64,000 nt of DNA from positions 1 through 64,000 of the forward strand of contig SKCR01047725.1 in the NCBI GenBank assembly GCA_019454045.1, given 5' to 3'. A program made the position numbers and the translations under genes. The stretch comes from Zanthoxylum bungeanum. Its lineage: Eukaryota; Streptophyta; Magnoliopsida; Sapindales; Rutaceae. This document shows, piece after piece, positions 31,130 through 45,775 of the stretch. Under the pieces are notes generated by a model that was given only the letters and a program-made list of their open reading frames with translations, searched no databases and was not told where the DNA came from. Within the stretch, counting starts at the first letter, position 1, and the number at the start of each line of letters is the position of its first letter.

Positions 31130-34100
31130 TCAGAGCCTTGCTCGTCTTCAATTCCTTCTTGGGATATGTCCTTTTATCTTCCTAGAAGATTATAATGATT
31201 TTGCCTTTGCCCTTTTCAACATTCCAGAAGCCTTTGGCCAAGCCTTGGCCTTTTGGAATATCGAAGTAAGATGCGCCTTGCGCTACTTGCCTTATTGCAA
31301 ACATTGACTTTGTCTCTTTGAGTATAGCCATTAACTCTCCAAGAGTTTACTATTGCAATTAAAAGTACTTCTAAGATCTAATCTATGAAGATCCTTTAAT
31401 TTTATTATCAAATTATAAGGATCTAATCCTTAGTTCTAAATAAGAAATTAAGGAGTCTATGACAAGTATAATGGATTAAGCACTAAAGTTATCATTACGT
31501 GATCTTCCAAAGATCATGCTCTACTATTTGCTTAACTCCAGGCTTAGGCATAATATGTTATTTTATCCAATAAAGTAACTTATTATTAGTTTCCAGGACC
31601 ATCCTGAAACTTTATTCTCAATTTGAAAAATTAAACCATTTAAATACATTTTCCCTATGATTATGTTTTAAACACTAATCTTTCAATTATATCTTAATTT
31701 TAATAGTCCAACTATTTAATCAACGATTTGTGGTACTATATATTATAATGATTATTATAGTCCAACTATACAATCAAATATAATTTAAATTAATTAACCT
31801 CAATTATATTGATTACTATAGTCCAACTATAAAATCAACTATAAATTGAAATTAATTAATTCAAATATATTGATTACTATAATCCAATTATATAATCAAC
31901 TATAATACAGTCCAACTGTTAATTAAAACAACAATTTAAATATTAGTCCAACTAACATTTAATCTAACGACGAAATAATTTGAATGAGCGCGTATGGCAA
32001 GTAATTAAACGAATATTGCAAATTCAATTCTTGCCTCCCACTATTTTCCGGCGAGCCTCTAACCCTCTGTCGAGTACTTGGGAAACCGTGTTTCCTAGTA
32101 GGCTAGGATCCCGTTAAATATCACACAATCTTGACTTTGGCCAACAAATTGTATGATAATTAACTAGGTAGATCTCTAAGATCGATTGGATCTGATCCAA
32201 TTCCTAGATCCGGTAGGGGGACATCCAAGTCCGAAACATATATCTTATATATGCCAATACATCCAATGTATTACCTAACCTTTTTCCTCTGAATCAACTA
32301 AGCCTTGGCTTTGGCACAACAAACTTAGTGATCCCAGTTAAGCGCGACCCATTGACCATGGAAAGCTTCGTAATCAATGTCGATGGACAAGAAGTGGTCT
32401 TGACTTTGGCCAACAAACCACAACTTGGACAAGACACTGATATGGAACAAAGCCTTCGTGATTCAAACACATCTTCGACAGACAAAGGCCTTGACTTTGG
32501 CCAACAAACCAATGCCATCTCGGATCTTGATTGAGAATCACTCAATGGAAGGAAAGACGCTTAATATTGAGCGAGGGATTTTCGCGTGCAAATTGGCAAC
32601 CAATTTATTATCTTTGTTAAGGTCTCATCATCATACACCCTTAAACATGCATTCTAAACACATAATAAAGCGCATATGATAAAATAATAATGATATGCGG
32701 ATGAATACTCTACATTGATCCTAGATCAAATCTCTCATTTTCTCTATCCCGCTAGCACTAATATTTCTTCTACCTGTTACATAACACTTCTAAAGAAACC
32801 TCATTTACATTGAGGGGAATAGGTGAGAAGAGAAATACAATGGGAAAGAAGGTAATAGGCTGGACACGCAGGTCCAATTAATAAATCAAATTTATTACAA
32901 TTTCTAAAATTGCCCCACCCATGTAATATCCATCCGATATACATTATTCATGCATCGCAACCATGTATTCACACAAGCATGTTATCAATCAATCTAATCC
33001 AATTAATTAATCTGATAATTAGTGATCATCCAATGTTCAAACAACGATTTGATTTTGCTCGAGTCAAACTCGTTTTGCGAATAAGTACTCAAAGTACGAA
33101 TTCTCGAATTAAATTAAACTACATAATTACATCCAATTCAATTTGTATTTAATACTAATTCGCTATTAATTCCAAATTAAATATCACACTTTATTAACGA
33201 ACCTTTACGACTTAAATTCCAAATTCAATCGTTACTGGTCTCAAAGCCCGATTAACATCCAATGTTTATTTAATTAAAGTCCAATGGGCTCTTAATTAAT
33301 TTCTTTAAGGAGTGGACTTTTGGTCAACTCGGGTCAAACCGATAACCAAAATCCAATCCGGGATTTACCCCATAAGCCCAGAAATCAATTTTGGCCCATT
33401 AGGCCCAATTAAATAATTAAGGTCCATTAAGTCTTAATTGGACTTTATGGATGCGGTTTTGGGCCCAATTGGATCCAACCAAATTGGCCTAAACCTAACT
33501 TGGTACAACCAAGCCCAAAAGCCCAATTACAACCTATAAGGCCCAAATCCAATTTCAAGCCCAATTAATTAACTTATAAAATTCCAAATTCCACAATTAA
33601 TTAACCTAAGTGTAATACACAATTAATTACCCAATTAACATTTCTAAAACATCAATTAGCCTAATTAATCATGCACTTTAACATCAAATAGTGTCCAACA
33701 CAATTCAATCAAAATCAAACCCAATACATGCTTCAAGTGTCTCGGTAATTAGGGTTTTTTTACAATCCGATTCGGTTTCAATCCAATTGAATCCACAATC
33801 ATCATTTCCCAAATCAATTCAACTCATCCAATGAATCAAAATAAAAAAAACACCATGAATTTCAAAAATCATCAAGTTTCGGCCAAGCCTATAATTTGGG
33901 GAAAATTGTCCAATTCAAAATTCAATCCAATTAAACCTCAAATCAACATTACCCTATTGTTTTAAGTCATCCAATGATCAAAAAACAAAAAATTACCAAG
34001 ATATTAGGGTTCAAAGTTTTCGGCCAAGCCTCAACTTTTGGGGAAAATTGATCCAATACATTTTTTTTGAAATTGATCATGCACAACTTCAATTCAACCT

Positions 34101-34200
34101 CATTCAAGCATACTAAATCAAACAATTTAACCAATTGATGCTCAAATCGATTTTGCCCAATTTTAAACCCTAAAAATTTCATACTTGATATAAGTTCAAG
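31130..34200 (-). other. Copia gag/5' leader region, non-coding now
   Basis: AT-rich. About 31130-31340 (- strand) probably derives from gag, but no zinc knuckle is readable with confidence. GCCTCCCACTATTTTCCGG at 32034 parallels GCCTCCCACTATTTTACG in LARD1 (43413). GACTTTGGCCAACAAA is repeated at about 32134, 32402 and 32492. No intact ORF. Confidence 0.4.
31704..31945. repeat. Imperfect tandem repeat, unit about 54-62 bp
   Basis: TAGTCCAACTAT followed by ATCAA recurs at about 31704, 31758 and 31819, with weaker copies near 31879 and 31906, in very AT-rich sequence. Confidence 0.6.
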
Positions 34201-34207
34201 ATACCAT
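34201..34207 (-). other. Partial primer binding site of the copia element
   Basis: Read on the - strand, TGGTATC follows the LTR end after one base. Only the first seven bases match the initiator-tRNA-Met type site (TGGTATCAGAGC) seen in the LARDs; the rest has diverged. Confidence 0.45.
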
Positions 34208-36270
34208 TGTTGGTTTCTAATTAGGTCCCAAGAATCATCAAATCAAGCACAAAAACACATGAATACACAAAGGAGAATGACAGAAACATACTCACAATGA
34301 ACGGATCTTGCGACGCGAAGAACACAAGCCTTCAAGCTCCCTCAAAAGCTCACGGCAGCAGATCCCTTTGGCAGTGGACTGCACGGTGGTGGGTGGTGTG
34401 GCTCCTCCAAGATTCGGCCATTGAAGACTCCATTGAAGCTCAAAGCTTTGTGATTCCAAGCTCACGAAATCATTTCCCTATCACATTGTATGCCTCCTAG
34501 AGTGTGCTAGCACATTGATCTTGCAACAAAATCATGTCTCAACCTTCTTCATCACTCACGGTTTTGCAGAAAAACAGAAGGAAGAAGAGGACTTGAGACC
34601 GTGAGAGAGAAGAGCATTTTGGCTCCATTTTTAGCACCCAAAAACATGAAGTGAGAGAGAGAAAATAATAAAGTGTATTAGGTTTTATATTTCCAAAATA
34701 ATTAACCATTTACCACTTTTAATTTCACAAAAGTCAAGCATTAAATGCTTGCATCAACTCACATCATCTCACATCAATCAATCAATCAATTGTCACATCA
34801 CTCAAAGTGACATGTGATTTGACGCTTGATGTGACTAATGATTTGACGCTTGATTTGACTTGCGTGCCGCACTCGAATTCGAAATGCGAATGCGCTCGCA
34901 AATAATCTCGGGCTCGGGTTCGCTAATTCCAAATTAACGAATTTTCCGTTGCGACGCTATTAAACGATTACGCCTAGCGAAATCACTATTCACATCGCTA
35001 ACGAATTAATTCTAAATTAATTCGTTCGCCCGAATGAAAATCTAATTTTAATTCCGCGTCGAAATCCAATTTCGTATAATATATCAAATATATTATTTTA
35101 TCGATTAATTCCAAATTAATCGTTCTCTCTCTTTAATTAATATTTTATCCCAGATAAAATATCTCCTTAATTAATCCCAGATTAATTTTCTCTCTCATCT
35201 AATTAATCTCAGATTAATAAAGTGCGAGTCATACATCATCGGTGAATCTTCGGGAAGCGACCCATGAGATCCCCGGATATGTTGGCAGTAAATACGGTCG
35301 TCGGACTATCCGAACATGTAAGTACCTCGTACTACGTTTGTACCGATTTACAAGACAAGGTTGGCTTCTAGCAAAGCGCCATGCCTACCCAATTCTCCAG
35401 AAATATCCTTATAGGAATATGTGATCTATATCAAGCGTAGTATACCGTAGTATTGTGTATGTCGATCCAGTATCGGATGTTCACGTGCTAGGCTTGGGGC
35501 TGGAATTGTGTCTGCCCCGTACGAAGTACAATCGGATGTCTGGTAACTAGTCTCATAATCGCATATACATGACCTAGTCATAATATCCCGATAGCTCGAG
35601 CATTTAAGAGAACGAGTTCTGTATCATATGTGACCATTATCTCCATATGACTGGAGTGATACTTCCGTCTTAACATCACACTCAACACACTACGATTCTC
35701 AATATACCCAGTATTGGTGTACACAGAATCTGTTAAAGCCCTGGACGACCTCAACCAAAGCATATTGATTGTCGCAAGTATTAGCGGTGCAAGTCTCAGG
35801 TTAAGACCAAATACACCTACCCTGATTACAGACTCCCATAGACACATAGTCATACTACTAATGGGATTCCGTAGGGGTCTATCTAGAGCGAAGCTGTTTT
35901 CCCGTACCATCGGTAAAACACAACCTCCTATTACACTTGCGTGAGTATCCTATACCCAAATATATGAGAACTATGTCGTTGTGCCCTCACAACGTGCACA
36001 AGTGTAATACTAGTCTTTTACGTATTTATCGATGTCCAATCTCGATAATACTCTGACTAGGGATATTTAATGATTTATCCTTCGTAGACTAATACTGTCT
36101 CATATCATTCTCAATCCAGGAACAAATCACAGGGACCTCCTATCATTTATATATCTTGGTGATCTAATCACAAATGATAAGAGTGCAATCTCCTTTGTCA
36201 CATAGTTAATTTGTACAACAACACCGTAATCTGTACAAATAGTGACGCTATGGGTCATAATTGTCCAACA
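34208..36270 (-). repeat. 5' LTR of the copia element (2063 bp)
   Basis: Runs TGTTGG...CCAACA on either strand. The right end is fixed by the break in the gypsy integrase frame, the left end by the TGGTATC tract. No second copy in the window. Confidence 0.7.
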
Positions 36271-37262
36271 GAATGTACTGAGGTATTGTATGACCACTCG
36301 GCTTAAGTTAGCCATTTGGCCCAATCTTTGGGTCTATCACCGGTAAAGCATCGAAGGTAACATTCTAACCATTTATTCATTACCTCAGTCTGACCATCTG
36401 TTTGGGGGTGGTATGTTGAACTCATCAGTAGCCTTGTCCCACTCAGTCTGAACATTTCTTTCCAGAATTGGCTAGTAAATATTGCATATATGTCGCAGAC
36501 TATGCTCTGGGGTATGCCATGCAATTTGAATATATTATCCATGAACTGCTTTACTACTACTGCTGTTGTGTAAGGGTGTGCTAGAAGGATGAAATAACTG
36601 TATTTACTGAATCTATCAATTACCACCATGATAACACTGTATCCCTTAGACAATGGCAGTCCCTCTATAAAGTCCATACTGATGTCCACCTGTACTTTGT
36701 TTGGTACTGGTAGAGGCTGTAAGAGTCCTGCTGGTTTGAGGTTCTCTGTTTTGTTTCTTTGGCACACTTCACATTCCCTTATGAATTTCCAAATGTCTTT
36801 GCGCATTCCATGCCAAAAAAACTCTTGTTTGATTCTTGCATGTGTTTTCTGAGTTCCCGTATGCCCTCCCAATGGGCTGTTATGGTGCTGCTGTAACACC
36901 AACTCTTGGTAGGGCCTGAGGGTTCCCAAGTGCAATCTACCCTTATAGAATAACAGGCTACCACAGATCTGGTATTTGCGAATGTCCAGGTCACCCTGAT
37001 GGTAATGGTTAATAAGCTGTTGCAGCTGGGGGTCCTGGTTGTATGCTTGTTGGAGCCCTTCCCACCAATTAGCTCTGACCACATTGATTGCTTTGGCGTC
37101 CCCATGAGGTGCCAAGTTCTCCTGTAAATCTGGGTCTGCATCATTAACGGGTAGCCTTGAGAGGGCATCAGCTGCCTTGTTTCCCTTCCCAATTCGATAT
37201 TCCACATTGAAATCAAAGCCCAATAGCTTGGCAACCCACTTTTGCTGGAATGGGGTCCCCAC
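36271..37262 (-). pseudogene. Ty3/gypsy pol fragment: end of RNase H and integrase
   Basis: On the - strand: TPFQQKWVAKLLGFDFNVEY and GKGNKAADALSRLPV (RNase H end), GHTGTQKTHARIKQEFFWHG and CEVCQRNK (integrase zinc-binding domain), VDISMDFIEGLPLSKGYSVI, IVCDIYAIFTSQFWKEMF, SSTYHPQTDGQTEVMNKWLE. The D, D and E positions are kept. The usual SDRDP block reads CDIYA. A one-base loss near 36307 breaks the frame before AEWSYNTS. It is cut at 36270 by the copia LTR and at 37262 by LARD1. It resembles chromovirus-type gypsy pol. Confidence 0.9.
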
Positions 37263-39868
37263 TGTTGGGGTTTTTCAGGAGAATATCAGTAACGCAGCAG
37301 AATAATGGAAAATCAAAATTTTCCGATTTCAAAATTTTTCTTGGATCAATAAATTAACTTATTTATTTAATTATCCAATTATCAAATTCTGAAAAATTAC
37401 ACAAGAGATCAAATTTCTTGGTAATTACCGAATTGCCCCAAAACTTTGTAAATTGATCATTTTAGTCCAAAAGTTGTCAAATACAATTTTGGATGATTCT
37501 AAATCATTTCTAAAATGTTTTTCAACACATCTAATACATCAAAATCAGATTTCACTCAAATCCCCAATTTTTGAGCTAATTGCCGTGAACCCCCAAAATT
37601 TCCAATTAATTGCAATTTGGTCCCTTTTGTTCAAAACAAGCCAAGATCAAATCCAATCAACCTAAAATTTTACATACATAATATTCATACCATAATGCAT
37701 CATATATATGAAAAGCCCCAAATTTGGAGTGGGTTAAGAACCCTAATTTTCCAATTTCATCAAATTGTCCAATTTCACCAAATCTTCAAAATCCAACACT
37801 TTAATCATTCAATACTTCACCAATCTAGCCTCACCACTTTGAAACAACTCTAGAACAATTCTAGTTCACCAAGGAGTGGCTTACCAACTCTAGAATGACA
37901 ACTTTATTTTCTAAAAATCAAAAGTAAAGCTTTGAAACAATTTCAAGCTTACTTACATGCTTCAATCTTTCATCAAAGTTCACAACCATATAAACACAAA
38001 CTATAAGAGTAGAGATAACATCAAAGCATCACTAAATGAAGCTAAACATATTAGAAACATTTTCTATGTTGAAGACTTTAAAGAAAAACTTACAAAAAAC
38101 AAGGTTTTTCCAAGCTTTCTGCTTTAGTCTCCAAGCCTTTTCTCTAAACTTCTTTTATGTTTATTTGGTATCAAATGAACTTGTTAAACCCTAAAATGAA
38201 ATGAAACAATATATACTTCACCAAAATAAGCCCTTGGCCGAAATTGTGAAGAGAAAAAAATAAAAATATCTAGATATTTTTACTTTGTTTCATTTAAAGG
38301 TTTATCAACTTGTTTTACTTTTATCATTACACTTTAATGATTCCAAAAAGTCAACAATGGCAACTTAAAAAATATAACACTTATATTTAATAAGTCATGG
38401 TCGAAAATTACAAAAATAAAAAGGAAATAGATATTTTCAATTTTAACAATTAAAACAAATATCCAAGGAAGTCAAATTTAATTTGACAACCTTTTCATTT
38501 AATGTAAAGTCAAACATTTACACTTATAATCATTTCCTACTTTATCATTTGATGAGATATTTATATTTTAATTATATTAATCATTTAACAATTAAACAAT
38601 TAAACAATTATTTAAATACAAATATCTCAAATATATGTATTATATTTACTTTAAATATTTCAAATACATATATTAATGATATATGTCAAATACCTTTATT
38701 TGACAATTTATTAATGTGTATTTAATAATATCATATATTAAATACAAATACACATTAATTAGGAAATGACGGTTCGACCCGTCGCATGTATTTTTTGTTT
38801 AACGTTTAAACGATTTATAAATAATCAACATTATTCAAAAGTTGCCATAGTGCTCTACGAGTATATTTCATTAGTGAGACTCTCTAGATTCAGGTATATC
38901 CATCACGAAATCAAATTTCGTGTTCATAATTTACCCACTCGTAAATTATGACGACCACAGATAAACTAGCTGAATCATACAGGTCGAGGTCATTACATAT
39001 GTATAATCCCTCCGTCACATGTATCCGGATAATACCAGAGATATAGATGTAAACGTCAAATCTCTATAGGTATTATCCCGTCGACGTATCTATTAGCAAT
39101 CTCTAAATAATATTCAGAACTTACTTCCGAAGTATACTGTGGCCATAGATTTAACAGACTGCTAATCATATATGGACTACCTATGCTCTGTACACAGAAC
39201 TGACGGATCATATCTTGATACACACAGGATATCCTGAGGATCGGTCCACACCCAACGAACATGCGGAGGTCTGATCTAAATAGATCGGTGACGTGACTGC
39301 CATCTAAGTGTGGAGGATGTCTCATACATCCACAGTGGTATCTCAAGTCGAAGGACCACTATGCTACTCAACCTGAGAAGATTCTTATTGACGTTGGTGT
39401 ACCATCCATTAAGAATCTTCGGTGAGTCGTTTAATGTTTATCCACTATAAACACCTACACGTCTATACGAGTCTCCCTAGACTCATGGTTCATTGGGATA
39501 AACCATCAGAACAAGTCTCGATATAAGACATGTACTGGTCTCAACAGATTTGACTAACCGACCCGTGTTAGTGAATCTTGACCAAGAACTATATTTGATA
39601 ATATACATTTACCAGTGACACTTCCCAATGTCAATTACAAACTAGCTTTGTAACTGTGTACTGCATTATATATTATCGGGCCTTTGTCTAATATATACAT
39701 ATCACTAAACAACATTTAGTTTCAATCTAATCGTAATCAGATCGAATACGTATATAAAAATAAGAGGTGCAACCTTAAATAAGTAATATTATGGAAAAGA
39801 GGATGTTCGTATTCATGAATCAGACATAAATACGGTCCGGATTGGCGCTCTGAGCACCAGCCCCAACA
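37263..39868 (-). repeat. LARD1 3' LTR (2606 bp)
   Basis: TGTTGGGG...CCCCAACA, perfect 8-bp terminal inverted repeats. Much of the middle is AT-rich. The last 1.3 kb (from about 38460) is closely similar to the LARD2 LTR, including GACGGTTCG...CGCATGTATTT. Short ORFs here have no homology. Confidence 0.9.
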
Positions 39869-42800
39869 ATTTCTCCCACTTGCACTAGTGCCAATCCACG
39901 GTATCATATACACATCTCAATGTGTATCATATACTCATGGCTCTCAAAAGCTCACCTAGCACTTAAGAGGTAGGCAACAAGAAGTAGGTCCGCTATTACA
40001 TATTGAGTTTGTCAAACAAACTCCATTGTTTCACATAGTCAGCATCATTCATATTTTGTAGAATCTAAATTATACATTAATATGACTCTGATGCTACATC
40101 AATATTGTGCTACAACTACTGAGTTGTCCAAGTATTTAGGGATCAAATCCAAAATACTATGAAGACAACCGCAAGCACAACAACAATACAAAACTTCTAA
40201 TTTATAAGGTCACTATGCAACTCATAAGTCAATACTTCATAAGTTGCATCTAATTCCACTAAATAGTAGAATCTTACGTGACACTCCCACTGCATCTTTG
40301 TGACTCTTTATGACGTAGACTGTCTAACGTCATAATTAGTCTCAAAACTAATATGACCCTATTGGTTGCAGAATGTATTCTCCATGAATTAGAAACTCGT
40401 TCTTAATATCTCAAAGATCACAAAGAACGTGTTTCAAGATCCATCCTATGGTCTATAGGATATCAAAATAACTCGTAACAATTACGATTAAATCGATATC
40501 TACAATCGAACATTATAAAATATTTATTATGTCATCATCAAATGATACATAAGATTGATTAGACATTCTAATCAATATCTCTTTTGAAAAAGGAATCATC
40601 CTTTACGAAAGATGAATACTTTATATAAGACACACAATAACTGTCCAACAATTATACTAACTGCATACAGATAGCCTAGTTATGTCCTTTATTATATCAT
40701 ATCTAATGCACGAATAATAGGAGTATCTCACAAGTCTCTTAGTTTTATATCTTATATAAAACTATATATCAAATATAACAGAGACTACTCTCACTGCTTT
40801 CACGGAGTAAAGAAGACTTAGGTAAACCTTTTACCTTACAAACATCTCATTATTACTATAATAATGATAATGTTGTTAGGATATATAACACTAGAAAGTA
40901 ATTTGTACGCTCACTAACCCTTCAATCACATATGTATTCTCTATACTTTGACAAGATCAGACAATCTGACTGATATCAAAAATAGAGAACATGAATTTCT
41001 GGAAGACTTATCCGAGTCTACAATAGGCTCTATAAGCTATCACACAAAACTGCGATCTCAACAAAACAAAAACTCTAAGGGCATTCCAGAATGAACTCTT
41101 CAAACAAAGAAATCACAACTGATCTCTTATCTGAATAAGTCATTCAAAAAATGCCACTTCGCATTCTTTAGCTAAAATGTACAGTTTAATATCAACATTA
41201 ACCAATATATCTTTAATTGTTCAATTAGTGTGAATAGAGACAAGTTTCCTCAGAATCTGCAATAGATTGCTGAGTATAACTTTTCTCACTGTCATACTGT
41301 AAAGGTCAAACCTTTAATAATCTCACACTGCTTTCGTTGCTCAAACAATTAGCACATATCATGAACTAATTCATAATGAAAGCTTAATCAAGTTCAAAAC
41401 TTGATCGTAGTAAGCTATGAACAATCTTAGATCTATGGTTCAATGGTGAATTTCCAGAATCGATATCAAATATCGCTTCCATTATAAGTTATAGGATAAT
41501 TTTCTTCAATAAGAAAACAACAAAACCATTAAGTATCAAATACTCATAAATGATTCTGTTATCCTATTGGACTTGTACGGAAGATGTATAAGGGTGTTTC
41601 ATCTTATTAATTACGTAGTTCCAATTATAGTTTATCATTCTCACATTTGACTTCAATAAGTCAAGTCCTTTTTACAATAATTAACATATGATGTTACACA
41701 CCAAGTAATAAAACGATTTTATTACTTAGGATCGTAGGAAAGATATTTTATTAAATATAATACAATATTCTATAAAATAGAATAAATGATAAACTTTTAC
41801 TTATACCTCCGAGGTGTAAGTAATTTCCATTATATAACTATTATATAAATAGAAAGATTCAAATCTCAAATTTTTCAAGATTCGGATTTTCTACCTATAC
41901 ATATCATATATGCAACTGTGGAAATTAATGGAACCTAAATTAAAAGGATGAACTAGTGTTACTGGAGCATATCCCCAAGAGTATTGAAACTAATTTGGTA
42001 ACATTCAATATCAAATGAATCAAATCATATAAGATTCGACTGCTGCCACTACTCAATTCCATCAAGATGGAATCGTGGAAGAATAATATTGAATAAGAAT
42101 CATATTCACTGAATTACTTTAGAACTAATTACTTTAAATTCATATGTTTGATCGTATCAAATATCTTTGAACAGTTCAAAGACATGTAATGAATTTTAAT
42201 GATTGAGTTCTCACAAAACTTCAGATTGAATATATTTGAACAAGTCAAAAATGTTCAACCTATGTTTCATCAGAACATATTGAAAGTTCTTGATCATTTC
42301 AAGACGTTCAATATGTGTTTTTTTAGAAAAACGTAACTAAGTTATGACAATTCATAAACTAAGTTACGAAGTAAAGAAAACTACCTTAAGCAATTACAAT
42401 TCATTAAAACTACATACATATATAATGTATCAGTTTAATGAATCTGGTGGTCCAATGAAAATCATTGGTTAAACGAGATTTTAATCACCTTCCTGAATAC
42501 AATATTCATTAAATGGATAAGGATGTGTGGTGTGATCTTGTATCAAACCATCATTTACCATACAGAATAAGCATCTAATGCTTAAGTGATTAAACTCATA
42601 AAGCACCGTTCTAAATTATTTATTTTACCGAATAATTTTTCTTAATGTTTATCTCTACGCCAATGACACTACTAGTTATATTTAAAATATATAATAATTA
42701 TTTATAAAGAACAAGTAACTATCCAATAGTCGCGAGTTCCGATATCAAATATCAAAACAATCGTTAACTAATATTTTTAAATAACTAGATGGGAGATCTG

Positions 42801-44050
42801 GTATCCAATACCTATAGTTGTAGTATTGTGAAAATCGATATTTTCTATACACAACTATACACATCTCCTTTCTTTAGCTGTACTATTTGCATTCAACTAT
42901 TCACAACAATTGTAAATAATTGATTAGCAAATTGTGTGAGACACATTGCCTCTAAGGTAATTAAAGCTAAGAAACGTCATTACTAGATAAATAAATACCT
43001 AATGTGGCTTTCTTAATACCAGTCAAGAATCTCGAGACATGAACTAATTCAAGTCAATTCTTACTGCATAAGAAACTATTCTCTCTAAAGTATTATATCT
43101 TAAAAGGGATATCTATCTAGATTATCTATCATGACTTAGAAACTAAGTCATTAACCATCTTGATTTTTGAAGAAAATTGGAAAAATAGTTCCCGATGGTT
43201 TAGACCAATATAATAATATCCTAGTCAAGTAGTATCTAGAACCTATTCTAGAATAATTGCAACCAAGAGTCAAGTCAGATAACATATCAAAATATGTGTG
43301 CAGTGAATAAAAGTTTAATTCTATCTAATATAGATTAAGGAAAACAAACAAGCGGCTATTTCCATAATAATACACACTGCCTAAGTTAAGGAATATTTTA
43401 AACTTAGCAGTGCCTCCCACTATTTTACGTAATACCGTAATCCCCAACGGAAAAATGAGAATTCAATAATTAAATCGAATTCCATAATGGGAAGTGGACC
43501 CCATGAATATATTTCCACTCACAGCAGAAGCACGGTCTCGCCTACGTATATTCACAGGTAGACAACTCATTTGTCAATCACTCAATAGTGACTCCGAGGT
43601 TCTGGTCCTGGTCGTTTCTCATTGTCGCTACTAAGGCAGGCCCACAAGGAGACGTACCAAGGTTAAACTCGTCAATGATAAACTCAAGTTACTTGCGTAA
43701 CCCTGACAGCTAGGGCACGTTCAGGATTCCGCTTTCGCTTGAATTTATCTAGTATCTAATATACATCCGGCATAAATAAATCTCTATCGGCTACACCCTC
43801 ACAGCAGAGGCACGGTCTCAGATGTAGTCACGGAAAAATATTTATAAATCGTATTGACAAGGCGAACCAAGAAACAAGTATTCCAAATACCAGTTACTTT
43901 AAAACCTTATTAAGCGGGGATATTCCATAAAGTGTCATACACTTTAAATTTAATCAAATTAAATGAAAGCATGCATGTATCAAGTAAAGATAAGAACAAA
44001 CATAGATTTTAAAGGGCTAATCATATCGGGGTGTCCAGAATCAGACAAAG
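39869..44050 (-). other. LARD1 internal region, non-coding
   Basis: No long ORF on either strand. It aligns with 52347-56519 of LARD2. It contains CTCCCACT at 39873, 40284 and 43414, plus three decayed positions (40798, 40909, 42043) where LARD2 has exact copies. It also has CTCACAGCAGARGCACGGTC at 43518 and 43798. Confidence 0.8.
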
Positions 44051-44062
44051 GCTCTGATACCA
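44051..44062 (-). other. LARD1 primer binding site
   Basis: Read on the - strand: TGGTATCAGAGC, complementary to the 3' end of initiator tRNA-Met, three bases inside the 5' LTR. Confidence 0.9.
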
Positions 44063-44065
44063 TTT

Positions 44066-45775
44066 TGTTGGGGTTTTTTCGGGGGAATATCGGTAATGCA
44101 GCGGAATAGTGGAAAATCAAATTTTCGATTTCAAAATTTTTCTTGGATTAATCAAATAAACTTATTTATTTAATTATCCAATTATCAAATTCTGAAAAAT
44201 TACACAAGAGATCAAATTTCTTGGTAATTATCGAATTTCCCCAAAACTTTGTAAATTGATCATTTTAGTCCAAAAGTTGTCAAATACAATTTTGGATGAT
44301 TCTAAATCATTTCTAAAATATTTTTCAACACATCTAATACATCAAAATTAGATTTCACACAAATCTCCAATTTTTGAGCTAATTGTCGTGAACCCCAAAA
44401 TTTCCAATTAATAGTAATTTGGTCCCTTTTGTTCAAAACAAGCCAAGATCAAATCCAATCAACTTAAAATTTTACATACATCATATTCATACCATAATGC
44501 ATCATATATATGAAAATCCCCAAATTAGGAGTGGGTTAAGAACCCTAATTTGCCAATTTCATCAAATTGTCAAATTTCACCAAATCTTCAAAATCAACCA
44601 CTTTAATCCATTCAATACTTCACCAATCTAGCCTCACCACTTTGAAACAACTCTAGAACAATTCTAGGTCACCAAGGAGTGACTTACCAACTCTAGAATG
44701 GCAACTTGATTTTCTAAAAATCAAAAGTAAAGCTTCGAAACAATTTCAAGCTTACTTACATGCTTCAATATTTCATCAAAGTTCACAACCATATAAACAA
44801 AAACTATAAGAGTATAGATAACATCAAAGCATCACTAAATGAAGCTAAGCATATTAGAAACATTTTCTATGTTGAAGACTTTAAAGAAAAACTTACAAAA
44901 ACAAGATTTTTCCAAGCTTTCTTCTTTAGCCTCCAAGCCTTTTCTCTCAACTTCTTTTATATTTATTTGGTATCAAATGAACTTGGTAAACCCTAAAATG
45001 AAATGAAACAATATATACTTCACCCAAATAAGCCCTTGGCCGAAATTGTGAAGAGAAAAAATAAAAATATCTAGATATTTTTACTTTGTTTCATTTAAAG
45101 GTTTATCAACTTGTTTTACTTTATCATTACACTTTAATGATTCCAAACAAGTCAACAATGGCAACTTAAAAAATATAACACTTATATTTAATAAGTCATG
45201 GCCGAAAATTACAAAAATAAAAAGGAAATAGATATTTTCAATTTTAACAATTAAACAAATATCCAAGGAAGTCAAATTCAATTTGACAACCTTTTCCTTT
45301 AATGTAAAGTCAAACATTTACACTTATAATCATTTCCTAACTTATCATTTGATGAGATATTTATATTTTAATTATATTAATCATTTAACAATTAAATAAT
45401 TAAATAATTAATTAAATACAAATATCTCAAATATATGTATTATATTTACTTTAAATATTTCAAATACATATATTAATGATTATATGTCAAATACCTTTAT
45501 TTTACAATTTATTAATGTGTATTTAATAATATCATATATTAAATACAATACACCTAATTAGGAAATGACGGTTCGGCCCGTTCGCATGTATTTGAGATAT
45601 AATCCCTCGTCACAGGTATCCAGATAATACCAGAGATATAGATGTAAACGTCAAATATCTATAGGTATTATCCCGTCGATATATCTATTAGCAATCTCTA
45701 AATAACATTCAGAACTTACTTCCGAAGTATACTATGGCAATAGATTTAACAGACTGCTAATCATATATGGACTAC
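44066..45775 (-). repeat. LARD1 5' LTR, interrupted
   Basis: Begins TGTTGGGG. It follows LTR-A up to ATCATATATGGACTAC, where Tat2 begins; the matching point in LTR-A is about 39181. The rest should lie beyond the right end of the window. Confidence 0.9.

Larger units (their letters stand above)
29001..36270 (-). mobile_element. Decayed Ty1/copia element with one LTR
   Basis: On the - strand: LTR (36270-34208), a partial PBS, a non-coding/gag region, integrase and RT remnants, then a PPT-like sequence near 29060. The left (3') LTR is absent; the element abuts the Tat1 LTR at 29000. The right end, CCAACA at 36270, cuts a gypsy integrase reading frame, so this element inserted into that gypsy copy. 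The flanking base run on the right is GAATG. Confidence 0.75.
37263..45775 (-). mobile_element. LARD1: non-coding LTR element, one LTR truncated by Tat2
   Basis: LTR-A 37263-39868, internal 39869-44065, LTR-B 44066-45775 (cut by Tat2 after about 1.7 kb). The PBS (initiator tRNA-Met type) and PPT place it on the - strand. It interrupts a gypsy pol frame at 37262 (left flank CCCAC). The internal region has no ORF over 110 codons but aligns by eye over its length with that of LARD2. The LTRs differ more than those of LARD2, so it is the older copy. Confidence 0.9.
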
